DNA from: Vreelandella glaciei
GTDB taxonomy: Bacteria; Pseudomonadota; Gammaproteobacteria; Pseudomonadales; Halomonadaceae
Direction of reading: 5' to 3'
NCBI RefSeq assembly: GCF_013415125.1
Contig: NZ_JACCDE010000016.1
Coordinates: 1-64,000 of the forward strand
Length of the DNA: 64,000 nt
Shown: positions 45,208 through 54,178 of the stretch, one piece after another
Position numbering within the stretch: position 1 is the first letter of the stretch
Layout of the letters: the number at the start of each line of letters is the position of its first letter
The notes under the pieces: generated by a model
The model's input: the letters and a program-made list of their open reading frames with translations, nothing else
The model's database searches: none
Told to the model about the DNA's origin: nothing
Program-made: the position numbers and the translations under genes

Positions 45208-46221
45208 TTATCTCTCTCCCTCATCAAGCCTTGCTTTAAGCTGATTTACTTCATGAGAAAGGTGTAAAATTAGCTGAAGTAGCGCTCTATTAGTATCTAA
45301 AATAGTAGTAGAATAATCTTTAACCTTTAGCTCGGAAAGATCAAAAATCGGCTGCCCACCTTTCTCTAACAACTGATTCACACGGTTAATTTCATCACTC
45401 TGCTTTTCCAAATAACGTGAAACATCTACTTCATTGGGTAATAAGTTATTGTAGGCAGGTGATCTCTGAAACTTTTGCGTAATTCCTGCTTGCCGAAGCA
45501 GTGGTTCAAGCTCATCTGGCAGCACCTGACCCTTTGCAAGAGAGTTATGATAAGCAAATAGCGCCATGGCTGGTGGCCCGGGCGTATCATTTTCACGTAG
45601 ATACGGAATGCTTTCAGGTGCTAGGTGCAACTCTTCCTCAACAAACTGTTTACTGACATCTTCTATATTATCAAAATTGTAGAAGCAGGCATTTTCAGAT
45701 ATTGCATACCAACTTTCTGCTTTTACGGACACAACGTAGGGTTTATCTGACACCCAGGCCCTAAATGGCTTAAGTGGCCCACTATACGTCTTATGTTTGA
45801 TACCCCACTGTAAATAAGCTGACGTTATCCAGCTATCGGGCCTACGAATGTAGCCGACTATTCTTATATCATAGCGGTCATGCAAGGTGTCAATTGCTGC
45901 TTTTACATCTTCCAGGCGGTCAAAAAGTGACTCATTAGACCACACCAATGTTGTGATACTTGCAGGTAGCTGCTCGTCCGCAAACTTAAGCACGTGAGCC
46001 AATTCGTTATTGGCTTGCATGCTATCCAGCGCTGTATAATCCCGCCAGCCACCCGCTTTTTGCCATTTGTATTTATTGGGCAGCTCTACATGCTCCAACA
46101 TCAATCCCAGATATTTAATGCCACTTTTTTCCAAGGATTGACGTGCCATTCTTAGCGTTTTCTGAATAGATGAGCTGCCTGTTTTGCCCATACCTACGTG
46201 TATAATTAATGTACGTTTCAT
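45208..46221 (-). CDS. Sulfotransferase-like protein, paralogue D
   Basis: A 337-aa protein (from the ATG at 46221; TTG or GTG codons 9-12 bases upstream are less likely). The PAPS loop HVGMGKTGSSSIQ and 3'-phosphate motif IRRPDSWITS are intact. Beyond these motifs it diverges from paralogues A-C and lacks their LSLEAT block, so it probably acts on a different acceptor or position. The C-terminus (about 265-337) is helical with heptad-like leucines, which may be a coiled coil. It starts 5 bases after the stop of the 992-aa glycosyltransferase. Confidence 0.75.
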   Translation of the reverse strand: MKRTLIIHVGMGKTGSSSIQKTLRMARQSLEKSGIKYLGLMLEHVELPNKYKWQKAGGWRDYTALDSMQANNELAHVLKFADEQLPASITTLVWSNESLFDRLEDVKAAIDTLHDRYDIRIVGYIRRPDSWITSAYLQWGIKHKTYSGPLKPFRAWVSDKPYVVSVKAESWYAISENACFYNFDNIEDVSKQFVEEELHLAPESIPYLRENDTPGPPAMALFAYHNSLAKGQVLPDELEPLLRQAGITQKFQRSPAYNNLLPNEVDVSRYLEKQSDEINRVNQLLEKGGQPIFDLSELKVKDYSTTILDTNRALLQLILHLSHEVNQLKARLDEGER

Positions 46222-46226
46222 AAATA

Positions 46227-49205
46227 TCACCAATGCGTATTAGATGTGTAAACACGTTGAGCGCGATACCCTGTTTCCTGAACCAACTGCGGTATCACTC
46301 GTTCAAAGGCGTGGAGTACTGAGCCATCGTAAGGTACGGGCTCTGGCAGTTTAAAGGTCTCTGGATCCCAGCGTGTTAGGTCTCTTAGGGCTTCTGCCCG
46401 CGCCCAAAACATAGTGCCCAAAGGAAAGCACCGGTAAGCGGGCCAGCGCGAATAGCCCAAGGGCTCCAACAGCTCTTCTATCCACTTGCCGTTATCGGCT
46501 TCATCGACCATGTGGCTATCTTCTGCAAATACCAATCCCACGCGCTTATCTGCAAACTGCCCCATTACCTCGTTCGCGGCCGAACGCGATCCCATTAAAT
46601 TGGTCAGCAGGTAGCGCCGCCATCTATCCCCTACACCGTCCGCATTGTCAGTCGATTTTTTGGTATGAAAGTGGCCAACCACCTCGTAATGCCCGTAAAT
46701 TTTTTCCACAAACAGGCGGTGGAAGGGATAAACATCTCGACCGCAGTTAGCTACTTTTTGGGTATACACCGTACCTGTAATAGAACTCTGTAATAGCTCA
46801 AGCTGCTCAGGTGTCAGATCGGGTATATGGCTCACAAACAAATCTACATTTTGGTCTGCCAGGTTTTTAAAATACGCGCAATAATCTGGTATTAGATCGG
46901 CGAAGTAGACATGAAACTGTAAGGCAATCGTATCCGGGGCATCGTCAGTACCGGCACCTGTTACCCGGTGAACGGGCATCGCTGGGTCTTCGCTACCCAT
47001 TACGCTTTCTACCAGCGCTTCAAAGCGAGTAGGCTGCTGATGGTAGGCATCTAACGCACGCTGTATATCACAGCCGGGGAACGGCTTTGACAGTGCGACC
47101 CCTTTGCGCAGCAGGCTCAGGAAATGCGTCGCCTTGTCCCCATCGGTTGAGAAGTTTAAACCGTAAAAGGTGGGGTCAAATTTCAGTTTAAAGCGTTCTG
47201 TTTCGGCCACCTTGTGCACTTCGCTGCTGCGCTGATTGGCTTCTACTAAGGCATCCTGCAATGCGTCAATATAGCGGTCAAAATCGAGCTGCTGATGGCA
47301 GAGCTCAATGTTTTTACCATCGCGGGTCATCAGTGTACCTAGGTTTTCAGACAACAGTTGCGCAAGATGATGCGGGTTGCCGTACTTACCAATAACCGCC
47401 CGGGCAGCGTGTTCCTTTACAAAGTCCGCAACACCACTGCCTTCTTCAAACACGCCTAGCCCACAATCCGCATTCAGCGCATCAATCGCTACGTTGGGGA
47501 ATGGGTCAAGCCGAGACGTGAGCAAGTAAATATCGACATCTCTTAACGCTGCGGCCACATCATGTACCGCGCCGGGAAAGTGGACACGCTCACTGATGCC
47601 TACCCTTTGTATAAAGGCATCCAACCATACGCTGACCAACACATCATCTTCACTATAGCCATTACCCAGCCATACAAATTGAAGATGCTCGGCCCGGCTG
47701 TCTCCTTTCATTTGCAGCGTGCAATAGAGGTGGTAGCAGGTCTCCAGGAACCAATCGACGCCTTTGCGGGGTTGTACATGCCCCGCTCCGGCAATAACGA
47801 TGGCCTTTTCATCCAAACCAAGTAATTTTCTTAATGACCAATCTTTATCCACGTGGGCTTGAAAGCCAAGGTACCCTTGCGGCTGAATGCGGATATTGTT
47901 CAGCTCATGCTTGATACCGGCTTTGGTTTTAAGCTCATGTATTCCAGAGCGGGCTAGACTTTCTGCCGGGTAAATAATCACATCAGAGGTCAGCAGCATG
48001 CGGCCAATTTTACCTACGGGGCGGGTATACTCCGCAAACTCATGCAGCAAACTCAGCGTAGGTAAGCCTAAATTGGCCGCCGCATCGGCCATGTTGATTG
48101 ACTCGACTGAGTTCAGTAGTACCGTTTTAAGGTCATGGTGATCCATCAAGTACTTGAGCGAAAGCTCTAACGCGGCAATACCATTGTGCGCGGGGGCATC
48201 CAGATGGAGCGTTCCCACTTCTATAAACCGCTCCCTTAACTCCCCCCCCCGCAGCACTGCCGTAATAACATTGAAACGCCCTGCAAACCTACGGGCCACT
48301 TCTAGCGCTACGATAGGCGCCCCGGTGGCGGATGCTTCATGGCTTACGACCAGAAGCGTTTCTAATCCTTCCTGTTTTGCTACTCCACCCTGTGTCAACA
48401 GTTCCTGGATATCCAAACAGCCTGCTCGGCCCTCTTTAAAGCCGTGCATTATAAAGTGATGGAACGCATTAATGGGCGCGTTACGAATGTCGGGGTAAAT
48501 TGATTCGTAGAACTTTTGATCAAAAAAACCTTCAATTTTCGCATTGCCGTGTTCGGATATCTGGATTAACTCATCCAGCCACGGCCCTAGCCTCTCTCCT
48601 TTGGCCGCTGCAGCGGGTACCTTTTCGCTGGTCAGCAGTTCCCGTAGGCGGTTTTTTAACACGCTGTTAAAGCCGCTTGCGGCATCCACAGGCGGTGGTG
48701 CTGGTGCTGGCTCCGCTGGTGGCTCAGCGGGTTTGGGTGGTTCTGGCTCTGGTTTGCGTGGTTCCTGCTGAGGTTGTTCTTGCTGGGCCTGGGCAGGTTT
48801 GGCAGGTTGTACCTGAGCTGGTTTAGCCACCGGTTTGGGGGGCACCGCTGCTTCTGGTTTTGGGGATTGCTCAGCTTTGGCAGGCGCTACCGGTTCCAAC
48901 GTGGGGCTTGGCCAAGCGGGCCGTCCTTCTTTTTTGCCGTATAGCAGGAAGTGCACCAACGGGTTGGCGCCATCCATCTCTACATCGGGGTTTGTTTCCA
49001 GGTAGTAAGCGGAATCAAACCATTCCGGCTCCACTACCGGGTAGTCGTAAAAGTGTTCAAGAAAAAAGGCGATCGGGTCTTCAATACCGGGGGGCAATGT
49101 AGTGGCATAGCGCTGCCAATCTACCTTGGATCTCTCCAATAGGGGTTTGAACTTTGGCTCCGTACGTTGTTGGGGTCGCAAGGCCTTTCTAAAAAGCGAT
49201 TTCAT
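46227..49205 (-). CDS. Multidomain glycosyltransferase: GT4 core plus RgpF-like (rhamnan synthesis) domain
   Basis: A 992-aa protein. Two copies of an FDxxYYLxxxPD...HFxxxGxxEGR motif (residues 62-95 and 228-260) flank a proline/alanine-rich linker (about 101-173). Next comes a GT-B glycosyltransferase with ATGAPIVALEVARRF, GAGHVQPRKGVDWFLE and LLTSRLDPFPNVAIDALN. The C-terminal roughly 250 residues are RgpF-like: ALQFHVYFADLIPDY, VANCGRDVYPF, GHFHTKKS and FPLGTMFWAR. RgpF-type domains occur in rhamnan and O-antigen synthesis, which fits the rmlBDAC genes just upstream. It probably catalyses two successive transfers. A short 3-base gap separates it from the epimerase gene. Confidence 0.87.
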   Translation of the reverse strand: MKSLFRKALRPQQRTEPKFKPLLERSKVDWQRYATTLPPGIEDPIAFFLEHFYDYPVVEPEWFDSAYYLETNPDVEMDGANPLVHFLLYGKKEGRPAWPSPTLEPVAPAKAEQSPKPEAAVPPKPVAKPAQVQPAKPAQAQQEQPQQEPRKPEPEPPKPAEPPAEPAPAPPPVDAASGFNSVLKNRLRELLTSEKVPAAAAKGERLGPWLDELIQISEHGNAKIEGFFDQKFYESIYPDIRNAPINAFHHFIMHGFKEGRAGCLDIQELLTQGGVAKQEGLETLLVVSHEASATGAPIVALEVARRFAGRFNVITAVLRGGELRERFIEVGTLHLDAPAHNGIAALELSLKYLMDHHDLKTVLLNSVESINMADAAANLGLPTLSLLHEFAEYTRPVGKIGRMLLTSDVIIYPAESLARSGIHELKTKAGIKHELNNIRIQPQGYLGFQAHVDKDWSLRKLLGLDEKAIVIAGAGHVQPRKGVDWFLETCYHLYCTLQMKGDSRAEHLQFVWLGNGYSEDDVLVSVWLDAFIQRVGISERVHFPGAVHDVAAALRDVDIYLLTSRLDPFPNVAIDALNADCGLGVFEEGSGVADFVKEHAARAVIGKYGNPHHLAQLLSENLGTLMTRDGKNIELCHQQLDFDRYIDALQDALVEANQRSSEVHKVAETERFKLKFDPTFYGLNFSTDGDKATHFLSLLRKGVALSKPFPGCDIQRALDAYHQQPTRFEALVESVMGSEDPAMPVHRVTGAGTDDAPDTIALQFHVYFADLIPDYCAYFKNLADQNVDLFVSHIPDLTPEQLELLQSSITGTVYTQKVANCGRDVYPFHRLFVEKIYGHYEVVGHFHTKKSTDNADGVGDRWRRYLLTNLMGSRSAANEVMGQFADKRVGLVFAEDSHMVDEADNGKWIEELLEPLGYSRWPAYRCFPLGTMFWARAEALRDLTRWDPETFKLPEPVPYDGSVLHAFERVIPQLVQETGYRAQRVYTSNTHW

Positions 49206-49208
49206 GTA

Positions 49209-50081
49209 TTAGCCAAGCCTCTTTTTCATATAGCGCTCTATGGTCATGGCCCATTCGGGCTTGCCCAGTGCGGCCTCAAGCTTTTCAGTAGAAATAGAGC
49301 TATTGACGATATCGGAGGGGCTCGCCGTTCGCTCTACAATCACCGCGGAGGGTTTTAGTTCTTGAGCATAATCAATAATCCATTGCAGGGACGTTGGCGT
49401 TCCATTACCTACATTGTAAATACCGGTATGGCCTTCCAGCGCCATACGCACCAATATTTTGGCCATACAGGGCGCATAGATAAAGTCACGCATCGCCTCT
49501 TGAGGAAACGCAGCCACAAAAGGCTCATTCTTACTCAGCTGTGTTAGTAGTACATCTATCAGCCCATGGTTCGAAGCGGTATGGTTACCATAAGGGTTAG
49601 ATACCCTGGCGCAGGCGAAAGGCACGTTGTAATCCTGTGCATAGCTGCGATACATCGACTCTTCCATCACCTTCATACGGCCATACCACGAACGGGGCCG
49701 AACGGGGTCAGTCTCACAGCTGGGCCGCTCGGCTGCTTCACCGTACACCGTCCCCGCTGAAGAAATATGCAACAGCCCTGCAGGCGGATGGTTCTGAAGA
49801 TAGCGTATAAAACGTTCGAGGCTAGCCCAGAATTCGTTCATGGCTGCCGTGAAATTTTCATTGAAGTTTCTGGGCTTCAGCCCCCCTAACGCATTAATAA
49901 TAATAGGCTTTGAACGCAATACCTTTGTCACTGATGGTGCATCAGTTAATGCAATGGTTGGCTTGTCGCCGCCGCGGATATTTCGTGCAACCCCAACCCA
50001 TTCAATACCTTGCTTATCAAGCTCGTTCCCAATACTTGATCCTATAAACCCTGTTGACCCAAGCAGTAGCACACTGGCCAT
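49209..50081 (-). CDS. NAD-dependent sugar epimerase/dehydratase
   Basis: A 290-aa extended SDR that starts MASVLLLGSTGFIGSSIG (NAD loop), with SSAGTVYGE and YGRMKVMEE as the Ser and Tyr-xxx-Lys catalytic elements. The ATG at 50081 is chosen for its strong GGAGGTGAT Shine-Dalgarno and because the NAD loop begins there. The gene follows rmlC after a 34-base gap and precedes the large GT4/RgpF gene. Nucleotide-sugar 4-epimerase or reductase of a 4-keto or deoxy sugar is likely, but the substrate is not determinable; it is not a second copy of GalE, RmlB or RmlD. Confidence 0.83.
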   Translation of the reverse strand: MASVLLLGSTGFIGSSIGNELDKQGIEWVGVARNIRGGDKPTIALTDAPSVTKVLRSKPIIINALGGLKPRNFNENFTAAMNEFWASLERFIRYLQNHPPAGLLHISSAGTVYGEAAERPSCETDPVRPRSWYGRMKVMEESMYRSYAQDYNVPFACARVSNPYGNHTASNHGLIDVLLTQLSKNEPFVAAFPQEAMRDFIYAPCMAKILVRMALEGHTGIYNVGNGTPTSLQWIIDYAQELKPSAVIVERTASPSDIVNSSISTEKLEAALGKPEWAMTIERYMKKRLG

Positions 50082-50115
50082 AATTTTATCACCTCCCCCA
50101 ATCCTCCCGACAATA

Positions 50116-50664
50116 TTAATTGAACTTAGGTGCGGCATCAAAGGGTATGCCTTGAGCATCCTTTTCAGAAACCTTCAGCTCAACGCTGTCAATAATTCCC
50201 CAGTCAATCGCTAACGAACTGTCATCCCAACGAATGCAGTGTTCATCACCTGGAGCATAGTAGTCGGTGCATTTGTACTGAAATTCGGCGTCTTCACTCA
50301 TAACGTAAAAACCGTGAGCAAACCCTGGCGGCACCCAGAGCAGGCGCTTATTGTCTTCGGTCAATATCGCACCCACCCACTGACCAAAGGTGGGGCTTGA
50401 TTGGCGAAGGTCTACCGCAACATCAAAAACCTCACCACGGCTAACCCGCACCAATTTGCCCTGCGGGGTTTGCAACTGATAATGCAAGCCGCGGAGTGTT
50501 CCTTGGGAAGACCTACTGTGGTTGTCTTGTACAAACTGATAATCACCGCAGTGCTGCTCAAATTCGTTCTGGCGGAATGTTTCCATGAAGAAACCGCGCT
50601 CGTCGCCAAAGACCTTGGGGGTAAGCAGTACTACATCAGGAATAGCAAGCTTTTCGTAATGCAT
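50116..50664 (-). CDS. rmlC: dTDP-4-dehydrorhamnose 3,5-epimerase RmlC
   Basis: A 182-aa cupin with the family core FVQDNHSRSSQGTLRGLHYQ (catalytic His in LRGLHYQ), VFDVAVDLRQSSPTFG and WVPPGFAHGFYV. It epimerises C3 and C5 of dTDP-4-keto-6-deoxyglucose. The ATG at 50664 gives the normal length and has AAAGGA upstream. Last of the four dTDP-L-rhamnose genes in the transcription order rmlB-rmlD-rmlA-rmlC. Confidence 0.95.
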   Translation of the reverse strand: MHYEKLAIPDVVLLTPKVFGDERGFFMETFRQNEFEQHCGDYQFVQDNHSRSSQGTLRGLHYQLQTPQGKLVRVSRGEVFDVAVDLRQSSPTFGQWVGAILTEDNKRLLWVPPGFAHGFYVMSEDAEFQYKCTDYYAPGDEHCIRWDDSSLAIDWGIIDSVELKVSEKDAQGIPFDAAPKFN

Positions 50665-50854
50665 GGATAGTTCCTTTATTGCCATCGGCATCTATGGAAA
50701 AGTGCCAGTGATAGGGCCAGTGGCTAGCGTTATGCTTACTACACTAGGCACTCACTGAAGCAGCCTTTAAAAAAGTCTAAAAGCATCGTTCACTGAGAAC
50801 CTGTGCCTAACACTTTTTATTTAAGTCACCTACTTATTTAATACACTTGTTTGA

Positions 50855-51745
50855 TTAAGTCGCTTGTTTGATTAAGCGTTGTAGGTATTGGCCATACTGC
50901 GTTTTTGCAAGTGGTTTGGCGAGTTCAGAGAGTTGCTCATCGCTGATCCAACCTTGCTGCCATGCAACTTCTTCAAGACAGGCCACCTTTAAGCCTTGAC
51001 GGTGCTCAATCGTTTGCACGTATTGGCTGGCTTCAAGAAGACTGTCGTGGGTGCCGGTATCTAGCCAGGCAAACCCACGGCCTAAGCGCTCAACGCGCAG
51101 GTCGCCACGCTCAAGGTAAGTGTTATTAACACTGGTAATTTCCAGCTCGCCCCGCTCTGAGGGTTGAACGTTTTTAGCGATCTCCACTACATCATTATCG
51201 TAGAAATAGAGGCCGGTGACGGCATGCGCTGATTTAGGCACTTTGGGCTTTTCTTCAATGGAAATTGCTTTGCCATCTTCACTGAATTCAACGACCCCAA
51301 ACCGTTCTGGGTCTTTCACCAGGTAGCCGAACACAGTGGCGCCACTTGGCTGGGTATCCGCCCGCTTTAGCTGTTCTGAAAAGTGCTGACCATGGAAAAT
51401 ATTATCGCCTAATACAAGACAAACGGGGCTATCGCCAATAAATTCTTCGCCAATAACAAAGGCTTGTGCGAGGCCGTCGGGGCTGGGTTGCTCTGCGTAT
51501 TCAAACCTAATACCAAAGGATGCGCCGTCGCCAAGCAATTGCTGGTATTGTGGAAGGTCTTCCGGGGTTGAAATGATCAGTATTTCGCGAATACCGGCCA
51601 GCATAAGTACTGAAACCGGGTAATAAATCATAGGCTTGTCGTAAACGGGGAGTAGTTGTTTAGAAACTCCTCGGGTGATGGGATGAAGACGTGTACCTGA
51701 ACCGCCCGCGAGAATAATGCCCTTCCGTTTAGGTATATTACTCAC
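50855..51745 (-). CDS. rmlA: Glucose-1-phosphate thymidylyltransferase RmlA
   Basis: A 296-aa nucleotidyltransferase: [35 protein letters not shown], and the [10 protein letters not shown] metal site. It makes dTDP-glucose from glucose-1-phosphate and dTTP, usually with feedback control by dTDP-rhamnose. The start is GTG at 51745, with GGGGG five to six bases upstream. A 374-base spacer with inverted repeats separates it from rmlD, so it might have its own promoter. Confidence 0.95.
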   Translation of the reverse strand: MSNIPKRKGIILAGGSGTRLHPITRGVSKQLLPVYDKPMIYYPVSVLMLAGIREILIISTPEDLPQYQQLLGDGASFGIRFEYAEQPSPDGLAQAFVIGEEFIGDSPVCLVLGDNIFHGQHFSEQLKRADTQPSGATVFGYLVKDPERFGVVEFSEDGKAISIEEKPKVPKSAHAVTGLYFYDNDVVEIAKNVQPSERGELEITSVNNTYLERGDLRVERLGRGFAWLDTGTHDSLLEASQYVQTIEHRQGLKVACLEEVAWQQGWISDEQLSELAKPLAKTQYGQYLQRLIKQAT

Positions 51746-52119
51746 ATTTACCCCCTTAATAAGTTTTTCAATAAGCTTGATAGGAAAACTACTGAACTAC
51801 GCCATTATAAGAAAAATCGATTTTCCCATTTTGATATTACAGTCGTCGTTCAAAAGCTTTACGTACTATCTCTCCTGTGCTTTTTCCTTCTTGCTTTTCT
51901 GTCGTACTTTTCTGCCGTACTATCTGCGCAGTACTTTTTATTGCCCTTTAGCCTGCTAATTTTCTCATAGACCAGAACTGAATTGACGCTTAAAGCCTAA
52001 TATAGTTCCTATATACTTTGCTACCGTTTAATCACCTTACTAGCAGGCTAATAATTAAGAATTAAACGGTTTGTCAATATAAATACACAACCATTGCAAT
52101 CCCTGTCAGCCAATTTTTT
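51746..52119. repeat. Non-coding 374-bp spacer between rmlD and rmlA with nested inverted repeats
   Basis: No convincing gene. An 11-bp inverted pair TTAGCCTGCTA (51949-51959) / TAGCAGGCTAA (52041-52051) partly interleaves with a 10-bp pair ACCGTTTAAT (52023-52032) / ATTAAACGGT (52061-52070). Nearby, around 51895-51935, a short degenerate direct repeat (CTGTCGTACTTTT / CTGCCGTACTAT / CTGCGCAGTACTTTT) is seen. The spacer could hold a promoter or a remnant of a small mobile repeat. The CGGTAGC at 52020-52026 (minus strand) shares only the core of an ops site. Confidence 0.5.
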
Positions 52120-53010
52120 TCAGTCCAAATATTCGTGCAAAGTTAGTGCCAACTGACTTTGCCAAGTAGGCATTGTTAAATTTAATTCAGCCTCTATCTT
52201 AGCGAGTGACATGCGTGAATTCAATGGCCGTTTTGCAGGCGTTGGGTATGCCGAAGTGAGTATACCCTGGGTGTTTTCAGGTTTTATGACAAGAGGCACA
52301 CCCGCTTGGGTTGCCTGCTGAAAAATTTCGCTTGCAAAACCATACCAGCTGGTAGCTCCAGCAGGTGCCAAGTGGTAAATGCCTGATGAAACACGTGATT
52401 CAAGCGATGAGCCGTAGGGTGTAAAGGCGAGCGCCGTGACCTGGGCGATCAAACGAGCAGGAGTAGGCGCACCAATTTGGTCGTTAACAATATTTAACGC
52501 TTCTTTCTCTTGGCCAAGACGCAGCATGGTTTTCATAAAGTTGCTACCACGCGCGGCATATACCCAACTGGTGCGAAAAATCAGATAGCTTGCACCACTT
52601 TCGGCCACTGCTAAGTCACCTTCGAGCTTCGTTTGCCCATAAACGCTTAACGGCCCTGTAAGGCTATCTTCCTGCCACGGAATTTCGCCATCGCCTGGGT
52701 AAACATAATCACTTGAATAATGCACTAGGGTAATTTTTTGGCGAGCAGCGTATTGGGCTAGCTGTGCAGGTAAGCCCGCATTCAGCCGCTTAGCCAGGTC
52801 TGGTTCGCTTTCGGCTTTATCAACTGCGGTATACGCTGCGGCATTGAGGATCAACCCAGGGTTATGCTGGCTGAGGTAGGCCTCAACCGCTTGCTCATCG
52901 CGAAGATCAAGCTCTTGCCGAGTCGGTGTCAGGATATCACCGAAGAGAGAAAATTGACGTTGAAGCTCAAAGCCAACTTGTCCGTTACTACCGGTAATCA
53001 GAATTTTCAT
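52120..53010 (-). CDS. rmlD: dTDP-4-dehydrorhamnose reductase RmlD
   Basis: A 296-aa SDR-type reductase: MKILITGSNGQVGFEL NADPH loop, AAYTAVDKAESEP, YSSDYVYPG and the YGQTKLEGD Tyr/Lys motif, all typical of RmlD. It reduces dTDP-4-keto-L-rhamnose to dTDP-L-rhamnose. It follows rmlB after a 100-base gap. Length is normal. Confidence 0.95.
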   Translation of the reverse strand: MKILITGSNGQVGFELQRQFSLFGDILTPTRQELDLRDEQAVEAYLSQHNPGLILNAAAYTAVDKAESEPDLAKRLNAGLPAQLAQYAARQKITLVHYSSDYVYPGDGEIPWQEDSLTGPLSVYGQTKLEGDLAVAESGASYLIFRTSWVYAARGSNFMKTMLRLGQEKEALNIVNDQIGAPTPARLIAQVTALAFTPYGSSLESRVSSGIYHLAPAGATSWYGFASEIFQQATQAGVPLVIKPENTQGILTSAYPTPAKRPLNSRMSLAKIEAELNLTMPTWQSQLALTLHEYLD

Positions 53011-53110
53011 AAAGTAACCTTTCCCGCCACGAACTCACACTAAAATACAGACAGTATCAAAAGTACACAACTTTTTTGTCAGTGCTTTTCGTGACCAATT
53101 AAAATCAACG

Positions 53111-54178
53111 TTAACTTACGCCTAACCGCTCGCCTTTATAGCTGCCGTCTTGAACGCGTTTCCACCATGTTTCGTTGGCAAGATACCATTCGACGGTTTT
53201 GCGCAGGCCGGTCTCGAAGGTTTCTTGGGGAGTCCAGCCCAGCTCGCGTTCAATTTTGCTAGCATCAATGGCGTAGCGTACGTCATGACCAGGACGGTCG
53301 GTGACGAAGGTGATGAGTTCGCGGTAGGATGCTTCTTTGGGTACTAGCTCCTGGAGGAGGTCGCACAGTGTTTCTACTACGGTGAGGTTGGCTTTTTCGT
53401 TATGCCCACCAATGTTGTAGGTTTCACCCACCTGCCCTTCGCTTGCTACTTTAATTAGCGCCCGTGCGTGGTCTTCGACATACAGCCAATCACGAATCTG
53501 CTGGCCATCGCCGTATACGGGTAAGGCTCTCCCCGATAACGCGTTGAGGATCATTAGCGGGATGAGCTTTTCAGGGAAGTGATACGGCCCGTAATTATTT
53601 GAGCAGTTGGTCACCAGTGTGGGTAGGCCATAGGTACGCTGCCATGCCCTCACTAGATGATCCGAGCTCGCCTTGCTGGCTGAATATGGTGAGCTAGGGG
53701 CATAAGGCGTTTGTTCCGTAAAAAGATCATCAACACCTTCTAAATCGCCATATACCTCGTCAGTGGAGATGTGGTGGAAGCGAAATTGTTGCGCTTTATT
53801 GGCGCTTTGCTGCTGCAATTGTTTCCAGTACCCGCGAGCAGCTTCCAGCAGCACTGCCGTGCCTACTACATTGGTGTGTATGAACTCAGCGGGGCCATCT
53901 ATAGAACGGTCAACGTGACTTTCTGCTGCAAGATGCATGACCACATCAGGCTTAACGTCTTCAAATAGCTGCTGCATGGCACGCGCGTCACAAATATCCG
54001 CCTGGATAAAGGTGTAGCGTTCATTATTGTCTACACTCGTTAGCGATTCTAAATTGCCAGCGTAAGTCAGCTTATCAACGTTGATAACATGGTGTGAGGT
54101 ATTGTTAATTAATTCACGGACTACCGCCGAGCCGATGAAGCCTGCTCCTCCGGTAACAAGAAATGTTTTTTGATTCAT
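53111..54178 (-). CDS. rmlB: dTDP-glucose 4,6-dehydratase RmlB
   Basis: A 355-aa extended [43 protein letters not shown] with the Asp-Glu active-site pair, and [12 protein letters not shown]. It converts dTDP-glucose to dTDP-4-keto-6-deoxyglucose. The start codon overlaps the stop of the KpsT-like ATPase by ATGA, so export and rhamnose-supply genes are co-translated. Confidence 0.95.
   Translation of the reverse strand: MNQKTFLVTGGAGFIGSAVVRELINNTSHHVINVDKLTYAGNLESLTSVDNNERYTFIQADICDARAMQQLFEDVKPDVVMHLAAESHVDRSIDGPAEFIHTNVVGTAVLLEAARGYWKQLQQQSANKAQQFRFHHISTDEVYGDLEGVDDLFTEQTPYAPSSPYSASKASSDHLVRAWQRTYGLPTLVTNCSNNYGPYHFPEKLIPLMILNALSGRALPVYGDGQQIRDWLYVEDHARALIKVASEGQVGETYNIGGHNEKANLTVVETLCDLLQELVPKEASYRELITFVTDRPGHDVRYAIDASKIERELGWTPQETFETGLRKTVEWYLANETWWKRVQDGSYKGERLGVS

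Noticed and set aside
52020-52030. CGGTAGC core upstream of rmlA on the minus strand as a second ops site
   Set aside because: Only about 7 of 11 positions match and the required flanking G and T residues are missing.
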